DNA from: Rana temporaria | Taxonomy: Eukaryota; Chordata; Amphibia; Anura; Ranidae | Reading direction: 5' to 3' | DNA: 64,000 nt | Assembly (NCBI RefSeq): GCF_905171775.1 | Contig: NC_053491.1 | Span: 136,522,483-136,586,482 of the forward strand | Part shown: positions 21,779 to 33,462 of the stretch, one piece after another | Layout: the number at the start of each line of letters is the position of its first letter | Position numbering within the stretch: position 1 is the first letter of the stretch | Notes under the pieces: generated by a model | Database searches by the model: none | What the model was told of the DNA's origin: nothing | The model's input: the letters and a program-made list of their open reading frames with translations, nothing else | Translations under genes and position numbers: made by a program

Positions 21779-22201
21779 GTCAAAATGGTCTTCCTGGACT
21801 GTTGCCTATTTCCTGGCTGTTATGATTTTTTCTCACAGCTAGAAAAAAAGATAAAACTAAAAAATTCAATTATTTAAGAAACTAGATTGTAAAACGGTAG
21901 TATAGACCGTTACCAAAGAAGGTCAATAATTACAGCTGTGGCTTTCTTTGGCAGCTATAAATTGCAAGGTTTTAACAAAGTTCAATATCTGTAATTTCAG
22001 AATGGAATATCTAATGGCATATTAGATATAGTCACCTGGGAAGTATAAATGCGATATTGTTAGAATAATTCACAACATTTTTTGCACACGATAAATGCAG
22101 ATCTCCACAAGGGAACATAGAAAACAATTTTTTTTTAAGTGTCCATTCGCACCACATGAAGAGGTGAGGAGCCGAGGGTTGCAGAAATATAAACAGAATG
22201 A

Positions 22202-22683
22202 TGCCACGTACACACGATCATTTTTCAGCATGAAAATTGTTTTTCGATCATGCTGCATTTTTTAACGTTGTTTTAAACAATGTCGTTTTTCGGGTTGTAA
22301 AAAATAATCATGTGTGGGCTAAAACGACGTAAAAAACCCACACATGCTCAGAAGCAAGTTATGAGATGGGAGTGCTCATTCTCGTAAAACTACTGTTCTG
22401 AATGGAGTAAGAACATTTATCACGCTGTACCAGACAAAAAAGCGCGAATTGTCTTTTACTAACACGGAATCAGCTAAAGCAGCCCCAAGGGTGGCGTCAT
22501 CCGCATAGAACTTCGCCTTTATAGTGCTGTTGTACGTCACTGAGCTTTGCTAGATAATTTTTTTAAAACAATGGTGTGTAGGCAACATCGTTTTAATGAT
22601 GAAGTTGGGAAAACATTGTTTTTTAGACATGCTGAAAAACAAAGTTTTCTTTCATGCTGAAAAATGATCATGTGTATGCGGCA
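22202..22683. mobile_element. TIR element TGCCACGTACACACGATCA, 3-bp flank TGA
   Basis: 482 bp with inverted ends TGCCACGTACACACGATCAT / TGCCGCATACACATGATCAT (right end reversed). The match continues for about 35 bp through TTTTTCAGCATGAAA. TGA lies directly on both sides (22199-22201 and 22684-22686). A 3-bp duplication suits PIF/Harbinger-type transposition, although TTA/TAA is usual. The middle (GCGCGAATTGTCTTTTACTA, GCAGCCCCAAGGGTGGCG) is shared with 58729-59257 in reverse. Confidence 0.85.
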
Positions 22684-22803
22684 TGACAATTGCCCCAATT
22701 TATACCTAGCATTTACAAAGAGCAAACAAAACAAAATGAATTTTCCAGGACACCTGCCATCTGGCCAGCAATGACATTTTTTTTTGCATTAAAACAAGTC
22801 TTA

Positions 22804-23189
22804 TGCCGCGTACAGACAATTGGACATTCTGATAACAAAACCGTGGATTTTTTTACTTAAACTTGTCTTGTCTTGTCTTGTCTTGCATACACACGGTCAC
22901 ACAAATGTTATCGGAAATTATGAACGTCAAGAATGTGGTGACGTCCAACACGTACTACAAGCCGAGAAAAACTAAGTTCAATAGCCAGTGCGGCTCTTCT
23001 GCTTGATTTCTGAGCTCCGAATTTCCGACAAGTTTTGTTGGCGGAAAATTTGAGAACAAGCTCTCAAATTTTTGTTGTCAGAAATTCCGACAGCAAATGT
23101 CCGATGGAGCATACACACGGTCGGATTTTCCGAGAACAAGCTCACATCGAACATTTGTTGTCGGAAATTCCAAGCGTGTGAACGCAGCA
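22804..23189. mobile_element. TIR element TGCCGCGTAC with internal (CTTGT)n
   Basis: Ends TGCCGCGTACAGACAATTGG and, reversed, TGCTGCGTTCACACGCTTGG. Flanks are TTA left and TAA right, so only TA is a true direct duplication. A pentanucleotide run of about four and a half CTTGT units lies at 22862-22884. Inverted internal segments around TTTCCGACAA / TTGTCGGAAA and GAGAACAAGCTC recur. Confidence 0.75.
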
Positions 23190-23192
23190 TAA

Positions 23193-24652
23193 GTTGCAGA
23201 ACATTTTTAAATATGTTTGGAAGAACTACTGCCTCGTTGAGACCTCTCTGTATATTGCAGTCCTAATTCTAGTTTATGAGAATCTCCATGTTGGAGCAAT
23301 GATTGTAATTAAAACATTAAGAGCAAGTATGGCTGGAGGCAGCTCATTCTACCTTAATGGCAAAGGGACACACAAGAAACTTAGTAGAACACAATGACTG
23401 CATTGCGCTGTCAAAGTCCCTCTGCTTAGTGCAGTACTAATTCTAGTCCATGTTGGATCCAATGCCATATAGCAATGCCTATATGTTTTTAGACAGTATA
23501 ATTTGCTTTGTTTTGAATTGTTTTATTTATTTTTGCTGGTTCTATGCAAGAACTTTCCATGCATATCTTACTATAAAAAAACATTGTACGTTGGGATGGT
23601 TGCCAATTTTTTGAAATGATAGATTAGATGCCTACAACTGCTATTGTATTCTGATGCTTCTGGTGAGTCCCTTTAAAAAAGAATCGGCTGCCTCCAGGCA
23701 CCTGTCCTTAATTTGGAAATGACTATTTACTGTATGCAAAACAACAAAAAATTGCTGCGCTAGTGTATAATGAATAAAACTCCCCCTCGATGATTTCAGT
23801 TATGAGGAAACTAGTGGGGTGGGGTCTATGCTCAACTTCCCACGCCAGTTTGTGATCTGCAGAATCTTTTTTTTTTTTTTTTTTTTTTTTTGTAGGGCGG
23901 ATTTTTATTGGTTTGTATTCTGTGTGCATAAAAGTTGATTTTGAATGTTCGAGGGAGTCGGTTAAGACTCAGCGGTACAGAAAGTCGGCCTGGATGTTTG
24001 CGCCAATCTCAGCTTCCCACTTGTCCCCGTTGTTTAGGAGCTTCTTTTAACCCAGGATATTTTTACTTTTGTTGGGCTTGTGGACTCATTCAATAAGTAC
24101 CATGGTTTTACACTATGTGGCGATCTCTCCCTTACTTTATATCACTTGCATGAGAGAACAAGAAAAAGTAAAAACCAGGGAGGATGATTTTAATGCCATC
24201 TTCGTCTGCTTTCCATGGATGGTCCCTAATGGGGTGTGTGTGAATCCATGTTTTGCTAGGCTCCTATAACATGGAGTCTATCTATCTGGTAATGGGAAAT
24301 CTTTTATACTTCACATTGCAAGGTGCACTTTAGGTGTCTCTGTTATCCTTCATTCCAGGAATCACGAGGACACTTATTATTATCCAGTTTTATTCATTAG
24401 ACACTAACGCTGCAATCTTTTGTTGTTTTACATGTTTTTACACAAATGTTCTGTTGTGTGATTACCAGCTGCTTCTTTTTTTGATTCATGATTATTTTTC
24501 ATCTGCGCAGTTAATACATTTTCTTTTCTATATACTGTATGCGCCAACATACAGTAGAGGCTCTTGTGGACTAGAGTTAGGACTGCACTATAAAGAGGGA
24601 CCTTGATGAGGTAGTGTGGATTCCATGTATATTTTTGCAAATGTTATGCAAC
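23193..24652. other. Unique sequence
   Basis: No gene seen. A poly-T run of about 25 lies at 23866-23890. AGACCTCTCTGTATATTGCA-like text at 23240 partly recurs at 23410 (CAAAGTCCCTCTGC...CAGTACTAATTCTAGT) as a weak duplication. Confidence 0.4.
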
Positions 24653-25657
24653 TTAACCACTTAAGCCCCGGACCAATATGCTGCTAAATGCCCAAAGGCG
24701 TTTTTACAATTCGGCACTGCGTCGCTTTAACAGACAATTGCACGGTCGTGCGATGTGGCTCCCAAACAAAATTGGCGTCCTTTTTCCCCCACAAATAGCG
24801 CTTTCTTTTGGTGGTATTTGATCACCTCTGCGGTTTTTATTTTCTGCGCTATAAACAAAAATAGAGCGACAATTTTGAAAAAAATGCAATATTTTTTACT
24901 TTTTGCTATAATAAATATCCCCCAAAAACATATATAAAAACATTTTTTTTCCTCAGTTTAGGCCGATACGTATTCTTCTACCTATTTTTGGTAAAAAAAA
25001 TCGCAATAAGTGTTTATCGATTGGTTTGCGCAAAATTTATAGCATTTACAAAATAGGGGATATTTTTTTTGCATTTTTATTAATTCTTTTTTTTTTACTA
25101 CTATTGGCGGCGATCAGCAATTTTTTTCATGACTGCGACATTATGGCGGACACTTCGGACAATTTTGACACATTTTTGGGACCATTGTCATTTTCACAGC
25201 AAAAAATGCATTTAAATTGCATTGTTTATTGTGAAAATGACAGTTGCAGTTTGGGAGTTAACCACAGGGGGCGCTGTAGGAGTTAGGGTTCACCTAGTGT
25301 GTGTTTACAACTGTAGGGGGGTGTGGCTGTAGGACTGACGTCATCGATCGAGTCTCCCTATAAAAAGGATCACTCGATCGATACGCCGCCACAGTGAAGC
25401 ACGGGGAAGCCGTGTTTACACACGGCTCTCCCCATTCTTCAGCTCCGGGGAGCGATCGCGACGCAGCGGCTATAAACGAATAGCCGCGCCGTCGTCCCGG
25501 ATCGCTCCCCGCGGGAATTCGCCCGCCGCACGCAGCAGGGGGGGTACAGATCGGACCCCCCACCCGCTAGAAGGCAAGGACGTATATATACACCCTTCTG
25601 CCTGTCCGTGCCATTTTGCGGACGTAAATAGTCGTGCGGCGGGCGTTAAGGGGTTAA
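24653..25657. mobile_element. Complete TTAA-flanked element, copy 2
   Basis: 1005 bp between TTAA 24653-24656 and 25654-25657. Left TTAACCACTTAAGCCCCGGA, right reversed TTAACCCCTTAACGCCCGCC. It aligns with 16456-17465 over nearly its whole length in the same orientation. Differences are mostly single bases plus small changes at the GC-rich right end. High similarity between copies implies recent mobility of this family. Confidence 0.85.
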
Positions 25658-25901
25658 ACCTCCATTTATAATGCAATTTGGTGAACAGTGTAATATTTTT
25701 TTTGCTGATAAGTATGCTAGGAAATACATTATGTTATGTTTAGTCTGTGCAACAAACTCTTAGAAAATAAATAAAAACATATCTAAATTTGCGGTTTGAA
25801 ATTCCCAGAAAATAATTGTTTTGCTTGTTAGTGCAGAGTTAGGCACTGCCCCATGACTCAGTATGCTCACTCATAGGAACATCTTGAACATGCAGTTATG
25901 T

Positions 25902-25906
25902 TATTA

Positions 25907-25941
<35 letters not shown>

Positions 25942-26565
25942 CAGGATTTATATAGTGCCAACAGTTTACACAGTGCCTTACAATATGAAAGGGAGACAAT
26001 GCAGTTATAATACAAAAAAATACAAGAGGATTAAGAGGGCCCTGCTCAGAAGAGTTTACAATCTAATAGGGTGGGACAGGTGATACACAAGGTTGTAACT
26101 GTGGGGAATGAGCTGATGGAGGTGGTAAAAGATTAATTGGAGACGTGATAGGCTTCCCTGAAGAGATGAGTTTTCAGGGATCGCCTGGTAACAAGAGTAG
26201 GGGATAGCCAGAAAGGTTGAGGTAGCGAGTTTCAGAGGATGGGAGAGGCTCTGGAGAAATCCTGGAGACCAGCATGGGAGGAGGAGACGAGAGAGCTTGA
26301 GAGTAGGAGGTCTTGAGAAGAGTGGAGAGGACGGTTTGGGATATGTTTGGAGACAAGATTGGTGATGTATCTCGGGGCTTTATATGTTGTGGTTAGTATT
26401 TTTAATTAATTTTGCTGGGCAATCGGGAGCCAGTGTAGGGATTGGAGTAAAGGGTTGGCAGAGCGGTTGGTAAGGTGGATAAGTCTGGCAGCAGCATTCA
26501 TGATAGACTGAAAAGGGGATAGCCTATAGATAGGCAGGTCAATGAGAAGGGAGTTGCAGTAGTAT
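25902..26565 (-). mobile_element. 3' end of an L2/CR1-like LINE
   Basis: On the minus strand the element ends CACTGTATAAATCCTGTATA-like text followed by (TAA)n, seen on the plus strand as (TTA)n then ACAGGATTTATATAGTGCCA. Upstream in the minus reading, pieces match the C-terminal part of non-LTR reverse transcriptases: CNSLL, FQSIMNAAARLIH, LLQSLHWLP, then broken LPSSE/LNLS. Stops and shifts interrupt it. It is 5'-truncated at about 26565, the normal outcome of target-primed reverse transcription. The copy at 40701-41255 has the same extent and strand. Confidence 0.8.
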
Positions 26566-26575
26566 GTTGGTTTAA

Positions 26576-26993
26576 CATATATTTTTTTCCACAATAAGAT
26601 TACCAGATAACCTCCTCCACCATCTTTTGTTTATGGTCTGTTAAGAGCTGATTGGTAGTCAGCAGCCATAGAAGATAATCTATGGATAATAAGAAGAGCC
26701 CATGTATTTAAAAAAAAGCTTATTCATGCCTATTACACATTGCATATCATTTTTTACTACACTGGTATATTGAATTTCAGACAGTCATCCTTACAAGTCT
26801 GTCAATATATGCACTATGAGGCATATTTATAAAGCATTTAATCTGACATTCATCAAACATTCACTACAGGCACTTCCTGGTTTATGTGTTTTAAATGACA
26901 ATTTACCACCAGTGAATGTTTAATTGTCACATTCACTGCAATATTAATGTGCCCCTCTGTATGTGCATGAAACACAATTCAGTTTTAAACACT
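26576..26993. other. Unique sequence
   Basis: No gene or repeat recognised. Confidence 0.4.
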
Positions 26994-27706
26994 TAGGGGT
27001 AGATTCACGTAGAATGGCGTATCTTTGTGCGGGCGTAACGTATCCTATTTACGTTACGCCTCCGCAAATTTTACAGGCAAGTGCCGTATTCTCAAAAGAA
27101 AGTTGCGGCGGCGTAGCGTAAATAGGCCGGCGTAAGCCTGCCTAATTCAAATTGTGAAGAGGTGGGCGTGTGTTATGTAAATTAACCATGACCCGACGTG
27201 ATTGACGTTTTTCACGTTCGTGGAATTTCCCAGTGTGCATTGCTCCAAAGTACCCCGCAAGGACGTAATGGTTTTGACGTGAACGTAAATGACCTCCAGC
27301 CCCATTCACGGACGACTTATGCAAACGACGTAAATTTTTCAAAATTCGACGCGGGAACGACGTCCATACTTAACATTGGTATGCCGCATGTACGCCACCA
27401 TATAGCAGGGGTAACTTTACGCCAGGAAAAGCCTAACGTAAACGGCGTAACTGTATAGCGTCGGCCGGGCGTACGTTCGTGAATTCGCGTATCTAGCTGA
27501 TTTACATATTCTAGGCGTAAATCAGCGTACACGCCCCTAGCGGCTAGCGCAAATATGCAGTTAAGATCCGACGGTGTAAGAGACTTACGCCGGTCGGATC
27601 TAATATAAATCTATGCGTAACTGATTCTATGAATCAGGCGCATAGATACGACGGCTCAGACTCAGAGAGACGACGCCGTCGTATCTCCTTTGTGAATCTG
27701 GGCCTA
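26994..27706. mobile_element. Inverted-repeat element with AGATTCAC termini
   Basis: About 710 bp. The left end is TAGGGGTAGATTCACGTAGA and the right end reversed is TAGGCCCAGATTCACAAAGG. TA is present at both outer edges. The interior is rich in CGTA/TACG (GGCGTAACGTATCC, GGCGTAAATCAGCGTACACG) and in hairpins such as ATACGACGGC...GCCGTCGTAT. The unusually high CpG content for this AT-rich region marks it as foreign to its surroundings. No transposase. A related element is at 52152-52815. Confidence 0.8.
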
Positions 27707-28069
27707 TTAGTCTCCACTTTTAAATCTTTAATTATAACTTCAGTTATGTTATTCAGGAAAAAAACATCCTTAAATAAATGTGGTGGTTTACTAATTTTGC
27801 TTCTAATTTTCTCTGACAACGTTTTTCACGTACTCATACATTTTTACTGCTAATTGACATTTTAATAACGGTGTCATTTAATTTTCTTAAACTGTCTTGG
27901 AAAATACAGTCATCTTAAACTCCCTATATTTATATAACTGAGAACCAGGTGCAGGTACATGTTTTAATCAAATCCTGCCAGTTGATGTTTACTTTGCTGC
28001 TTTCAGATATACAATACCTTAGCACTGAGCACAGAGAGTGGTAAAGAATATATAATATTCTTATAATAT

Positions 28070-28640
28070 ATAATAGCATATGCAGTGCTGCAGTCAGGAC
28101 TATGTAACATATAATATAGTGCATAGAGTGTATGGGGTCAAGCCTATGTAATATGCAGCATGTCAGATATGGTGCAATGCTCAGGGCTGTTAATGTACAA
28201 CATAGCATATCCAGTGCTGTGATAAGCTCAATGAAACATAAAACATAGCACATGCAGTGCAGTGGCTAGGACTATGTGATGTACAACACATCCTACACAG
28301 TGTAGGGGTCAGGATTGTGTAATGTACAACGCAATGTATAAAGTGTAGTGGTCAGGACCGTGTATTGTACTTATTGTACTACAAAGCCTTTACGTTACAT
28401 TGGTCAGGACTATGTAAGGTACAATATAGCATATTCACTGCAGCAGTCAGGACTGCTGCAGATGTAACATGCCCACAGCTTATATATAGCATATTGCATA
28501 TATATACAGGACTATGCAGTATATACAATAGTGTATGGAGTGCAGCCGTCGGAACTATGTAACATACAACATGGGTAAGATGAGCAGGAATCAGGACTAT
28601 ATAACAAACATCATAGCATATACAGTGCAATAGTCAGAGT
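28070..28640. repeat. Degenerate minisatellite, CAGGACTATGTA core
   Basis: About 10-12 diverged units of roughly 45-55 bp. Each has a variant of GTCAGGACTATGTAACATA-CAACATAGCATAT-AGTGCAG; clear cores lie at about 28093, 28268, 28311, 28352, 28404, 28507, 28552 and 28592. The divergence between units shows it is old. Confidence 0.8.
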
Positions 28641-29535
28641 GCTGGGACGAGGACTAAGGATTGGAGCAGTTAGGAGAAAGTTTCCTCTTACATCGGTGTT
28701 TAGTGGTCAGTGCACTTTATTATATTTGTCCTTAGGGGTAAGTGTTTTATATTACATTGGTACTAAGTGATCTTGCACCCTTTATTGGTGGTCAGTGGTC
28801 TTTGCCCATTTCATTTGTGCTACTGATATATGCCCCTTTTGTTGGAAGTAGTGCCCAATGCCCATTGCACTGATTGTCAGTAGGAGCTTCATTATTTACT
28901 TATCTGAGAGTCTTTCATAGCTCCTAAGCCACATTCTCCTAGGTCTTCTGAGTGACCTAGACCCAGAACTATGCATGCAGCTTCGTGTTGGATAACACTT
29001 GACTGGTGCAGCTGATAGAGAAAGTCACTGTGAATGATTTACATGTGGTACTAGCAGTCTCCCTAGACCTTGGGCACATACTCTAGGTGCTCAGGTCTAG
29101 CTAAACCTATAGTCATGTGGTTCTGCCAACTATGCAATCTGCATATACAGTAAATGCTTGTCAATGCTAGTAAATGCTGTAAAGAATGGAAGACAGAGGC
29201 AGAGTGATCCTTCTCAAACTGCAAATCACAACTAACAAGCTTAAATGCTGTAAATGTGGATATCTGTACATAATATGTATAGGTAGGATTCTTGAAATGT
29301 CTAGTGGACTTGTTGGCATGGCTTAGTGTATAAACCCTTGCGCACACACTGTCAGCTCTTACCTCCTGAAAAGTGCCTTGAGCGTTCCTGCTGTGTTATG
29401 CTTTTACTGACGTATTTCTTCACCTACATTATTTATCTAATAAACAATGTCAGTGCTAATACTCATTTCAAATAGGTTCTGACAAAAAGGAGTTATATGT
29501 GTGAATCCTAAACTCAAACACAGAGATGCTCCCCG
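28641..29535. other. Unique sequence
   Basis: No gene recognised. GGTCAGTG and TTATTGGTGG/TTTGCCC phrases at 28690-28870 recur loosely and may extend the neighbouring minisatellite. Confidence 0.4.
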
Positions 29536-29539
29536 AAGA

Positions 29540-29712
29540 AGTCTTCATTAGTGTCCCCCATCAGAGACCCCCCCAGCAAGTGTCCCCCATCAGAGTCCTC
29601 CCCAGCAGGTGTCCCCCATCAGAGACCCCACACAGCTGGTGTCCCCCATCAGTGCCCCCCCCCCACAGCAGGTGTCCCCATCAGAGCCCCCCACATCAGG
29701 TGTCCCCATAGA
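29540..29712. repeat. C-rich minisatellite (GTGTCCCCCATCAGAG)
   Basis: Six or so units of 27-31 bp, each GTGTCCCCCATCAGAG followed by CCCCCCCAGCAG-like text, with variable C runs. The proline/serine-rich open frame across it is an artefact. Confidence 0.9.
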
Positions 29713-29977
29713 TCAGTACTTGTCCAATAGATCCCTGTAGCTCGGTCGCGTTTGGAGCAGAAGCACATTACAGGGGGGCGGGGCATACATGGCATCTTTG
29801 GTTACTTGGAGGGTGGCACTCGGAGAGCATTTCTGGGAGTGCACGGGATGATTGGCAGCAGCTCCGGCCAACCCAGAAGCCTCTCATCACACTGCCTATG
29901 GGAAAAGAGCTAACACACGCAGAGGGGGCGGGGCAGACAGGAGACTGCTCCATGCACACCGGACATAATTAATTAGT

Positions 29978-30015
29978 GGAGCCTAGTACCGGAACGTGTT
30001 CCTGTACTAGGCTCC
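29978..30015. repeat. 18-bp-arm hairpin
   Basis: GGAGCCTAGTACCGGAAC and GTTCCTGTACTAGGCTCC pair at 17 of 18 positions with a 2-bp centre. It lies in a GC-rich block (29720-30230) that may be a larger unrecognised element. Confidence 0.75.
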
Positions 30016-30239
30016 GCTGTGGTACCCAGCCCAGATTTCGGGGACAGCGGGAGGTATGCGCTCTTGTCAGTTGCCAGCAGAGAGACTAAGCGGGGTGGGG
30101 GAACCGCAGCACCCGCTACATACGCTCCGCCTCTGGACACGGACAAGGAGGAGGGAGGGGAGCACTTTGGAGCTTCGGCGCCCCCACCTCTGCGGCGCCT
30201 GGGTGCGGAGCACCTTGTGCACCCTACCTAGGATCACAT

Positions 30240-30365
30240 TGTCAAACTATGGGATAGATTTAGGGACTTCCTTTATTTTTATTTTTTACTAGTATTTTTG
30301 GTGATCAGTGATTTTTTTGTGGGATTGCAACATTGCGGTGGACAAATTGGACACCTTGTTTACAT
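30240..30365. mobile_element. Diverged relic of the 16456-type TTAA family
   Basis: ATGGGATAGATTTAGGG, TTTTTACTAGTATTTTTGGT, GATCAGTGATTTTTTTGTGG and GCGGTGGACAAATTGGACACC track, at lower identity, the order of segments at 16850-16990. No ends preserved. Confidence 0.4.
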
Positions 30366-31800
30366 AGGCAGACCACCGTTCTGTCATTATATCAAACGAA
30401 AGCTGATTGGCTCCCGCTGTGTCCAATAACAACAGGAGCAGGTCGCCGGTGGCACACGCGCATGCCCCAGACCAGGAAGAGCTGCTAACAACATACAGGT
30501 ACGTTGTTTCTTGCAGCCAGAGCGCCCTGCCGCAATATATATGTGGCAGGTGCTCCGGAACTGTTTTATGCTAAGGTGTGCCACTACACAGTGACTGTCA
30601 GCAGTCTTTTTTTTAATGTAAAATTTAGGTACATGGTAGTGACTAGTGTATCTAGAGATGATTTATTAAATATAGCACCTATAACACATATTTATGTTGT
30701 ATTTGTTTTTATTAGCCTCTCCTGTTTATTATTCTAAAGTAGTGGATTTTATTTGTTTATTAAGACAACAAATTCAGAAAACATTTCCAGAGAAGATGAC
30801 AGAAAAGAAAACTAACCAAGCTTTGAAATCTTTTGGCTTTTGTGATTTTATATGAAACTGGATCACGTGATAAAACATCTGGTGTTTCATTATAGAGTGT
30901 AATTGAAAAAAGCATCTGAAAAATCTGGCCTAATCAAGGCATCTTTCTTGCACAGTTTACATTTGCAATTGCTGTGAAAGACTGCTGGCTTAGATGGAGG
31001 GAGTACATTACCCAAACTGAGTGAGTTTCCTCCATCTATTACATCTGCCACACAAACCTAAACCATTGATAGAAAAATGTAGCAATCTTCACAATATTAA
31101 AACATGTTGTTGAAGTGAATCTGTCAAGTAAGAAATACATATTTTGCTATTTTTAACTTTTGGAATTTTATAGTTCTGTGACTTTTTATGATTATTGATC
31201 TGGAGCAGGTATTCTGTTGATTATAGTTGGTATACCCAACCTACAATCTCATTCCAGATAGTGATTTAGAAGGTACTGAACATGGACAATCGCAACAAAA
31301 AATGGAAGTGTCAGTTCAGATATTTTTCCATGACAATTTCTGTTTAATGTGACAGTAAATTATTTTGTGGAAATTTATTCTACAGGTTACTAAATGTAGA
31401 TCAATTAATAGTATAGTATTTGTAACATGTATTCAGAAAAAATAGTGTAAAGTAAAATATACGTGTTGTTCTGTGGCCAGGGAGCCACAGCTGCAGCATA
31501 TTTTTGCCCATAGACATGCATTACAAAAAATATGTATGAGGCTATATGCATGTAAACATCACATACGCACATGTGTACGAGAATATTTTTCAAAACTACA
31601 TTTTGTGGTTTAAAAAAAAAAATATGCACATACATGTGCATGTGTAAACATGTGTGCCTAGTGTTTAGCTATGTTCAGAGAGTTTGGTAATGCATGTCAG
31701 AGGAAGTTCTGCCACACATGTATGAATATGTGGGTGTTAAAGCCCACCCTCTTTGCCTCCACACATGTGCGTTACATGGGCTGCAAGAGGTAAACTGTCT
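30366..31800. other. Unique sequence
   Basis: No gene or paired terminal repeat seen. Confidence 0.4.
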
Positions 31801-31817
31801 AGAACTCCCAAATGTTG

Positions 31818-31912
<95 letters not shown>

Positions 31913-31923
31913 TTGGGAGTTCT
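31801..31923. repeat. (TA)n inside a perfect 15-bp inverted repeat
   Basis: AGAACTCCCAAATGT (31801-31815) and ACATTTGGGAGTTCT (31909-31923) are exact complements around about 90 bp of (TA)n. The arm sequence resembles the AGAACCCCCAAACAT segment inside the hAT element at 2298 and its reverse at about 56780. The microsatellite probably grew from the TATATATA next to that segment. Confidence 0.9.
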
Positions 31924-31959
31924 AAGCATTTTTGTGGCAAAAATATATATATATGATAT

Positions 31960-31960
31960 G

Positions 31961-32040
<80 letters not shown>
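31960..32040. repeat. (TA)n microsatellite
   Basis: About 75 bp of (TA)n beginning after GATATGATATTATA. The Tyr/Ile open frames here are artefacts. Confidence 0.95.
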
Positions 32041-32046
<6 letters not shown>

Positions 32047-32308
32047 TTTTTTAAATACACTTTAATTCATTTTAATGCACAAAAACACAATAGCGATATC
32101 GCACATGTGTGGTTCGATTTCTGTTTACATATGCACGCGGGACTGATACTCGCATTCACATTTGCACAGGTGCACAAGGCTGCTTTAAAATGTTTTTATT
32201 TTTATTTTACATTTTATCATTTATTTTATTTAACAATTGTATGATCACTTTTATTACTATCCCAAGAGATAAACAACTGCCCTTGTGTTAGCATGGGTCA
32301 TGCCAGGT

Positions 32309-32568
32309 CTAAGGCAAGGCTGGGGTTCACATATATGCAAATCCAATTTGCATGACAGGCAAGTGTGACTGGCTCTCAATAGAGCCGGTTCACACAGGTC
32401 TGGGGCGGCCACGGGGTGCATTGCAAAAGGGTCCTGTGCGTGTTTGGGTCTTGTTTAGGTGCGAATTCAGGAAAAAATTCAGACCTGAATCGCACCTGAA
32501 TCGGTGAACAGACACGCACCGGACCCCAGGCACGAACCCAAGGCTGCACATATGTGAACCTGGCCTAA
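32309..32568. mobile_element. Inverted-repeat element (GGTTCACATAT)
   Basis: Left text AGGCTGGGGTTCACATATAT and right text reversed AGGCCAGGTTCACATATGTG share AGGCNNGGTTCACATAT. The interior contains GAATTCAGG-AAAAAATTCAGACCTGAAT, a hairpin. No target duplication is certain and no coding content. Confidence 0.65.
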
Positions 32569-33169
32569 CTGTTTGTAAACCAAAAAACAAAACCTGAAGT
32601 GACCGAATCCTTATCGCATTTGGTTTGACATCACACAGTGGTGGGAACAACATCAGTTCCTCTCACTGTGTCCCAGGAACAGGATGGCCCTAGTCACATC
32701 CTTACCAGGCTCTCTGATCACTCAGGAGAATCCGGTAAAGGTAGCGGCGGCATGGGGGAAAAACCCATTCTGCCACCTGTAAAAGTAACCTAGCAGTTCT
32801 ATAGCTGCTAGGATTACTTTTACAGTAAAGGGAATTGCCAACAGAAAGAAGTTATATGATACCAGAATGTCGCTGGAAGGGAAGTGGCTAATATAAAATT
32901 CCAGCTAAAGCCTAACTAGTCATAAGCATATGCCTTTCCCTCTTGTAGCACCTATATTAACTTATGTGTAAAAAAACAAAAAAGAATGCATATATTTACC
33001 TTTTTTAGTCCACTCTGGTTGGTAACACGATTGGCATTTCTAGATGGCATGTCATTGGATCTTTGAAACATTATTTGTAGCTATGTTGTTTTTCTTTATT
33101 GGTTTGAACAATGTATTGTGAGCTTTGTGAAATAAGGAGTTTGGAAATAACTACAGCAAGGGTAAAGCA
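32569..33169. other. Unique sequence
   Basis: Nothing recognised apart from a small hairpin around GCAGTTCTATAGCTGCTAGG (32790-32830). Confidence 0.4.
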
Positions 33170-33462
33170 TGATCATTCCATCCGATGAGAACAGACCAAT
33201 GCACCGTTTTCATCAGTTAACCGATCGTGTCAGAACGCGGTGACGTAAAACACAACGACGTGCTGAAAAAAACTAAGTCAATGCTTCCAAGCATGCGTCG
33301 ACTTGATTCTGAGCATGCGTGGATTTTTAAACGATGGTTGTGCCTACTTACGATCGTTTTTTTCCCCATCGGTTAGGAATCTATCGGTTAAATTTAAAGC
33401 AAGTTGCCTTTTTTTAAACCGATGGTTAAATAACCTATGGGGCCCACACACGATCGGTTTAG
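33170..33462. mobile_element. Truncated GTACACACGATC-family copy
   Basis: Starts CATTCCATCCGATGAGAACA and ends GGGGCCCACACACGATCGGT. Segments CGGTGACGTAAAACACAACG and CCAAGCATGCGTCGACTTGA are shared with 61750-62009 and 62250-62660. Both extreme ends are missing. Confidence 0.75.
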
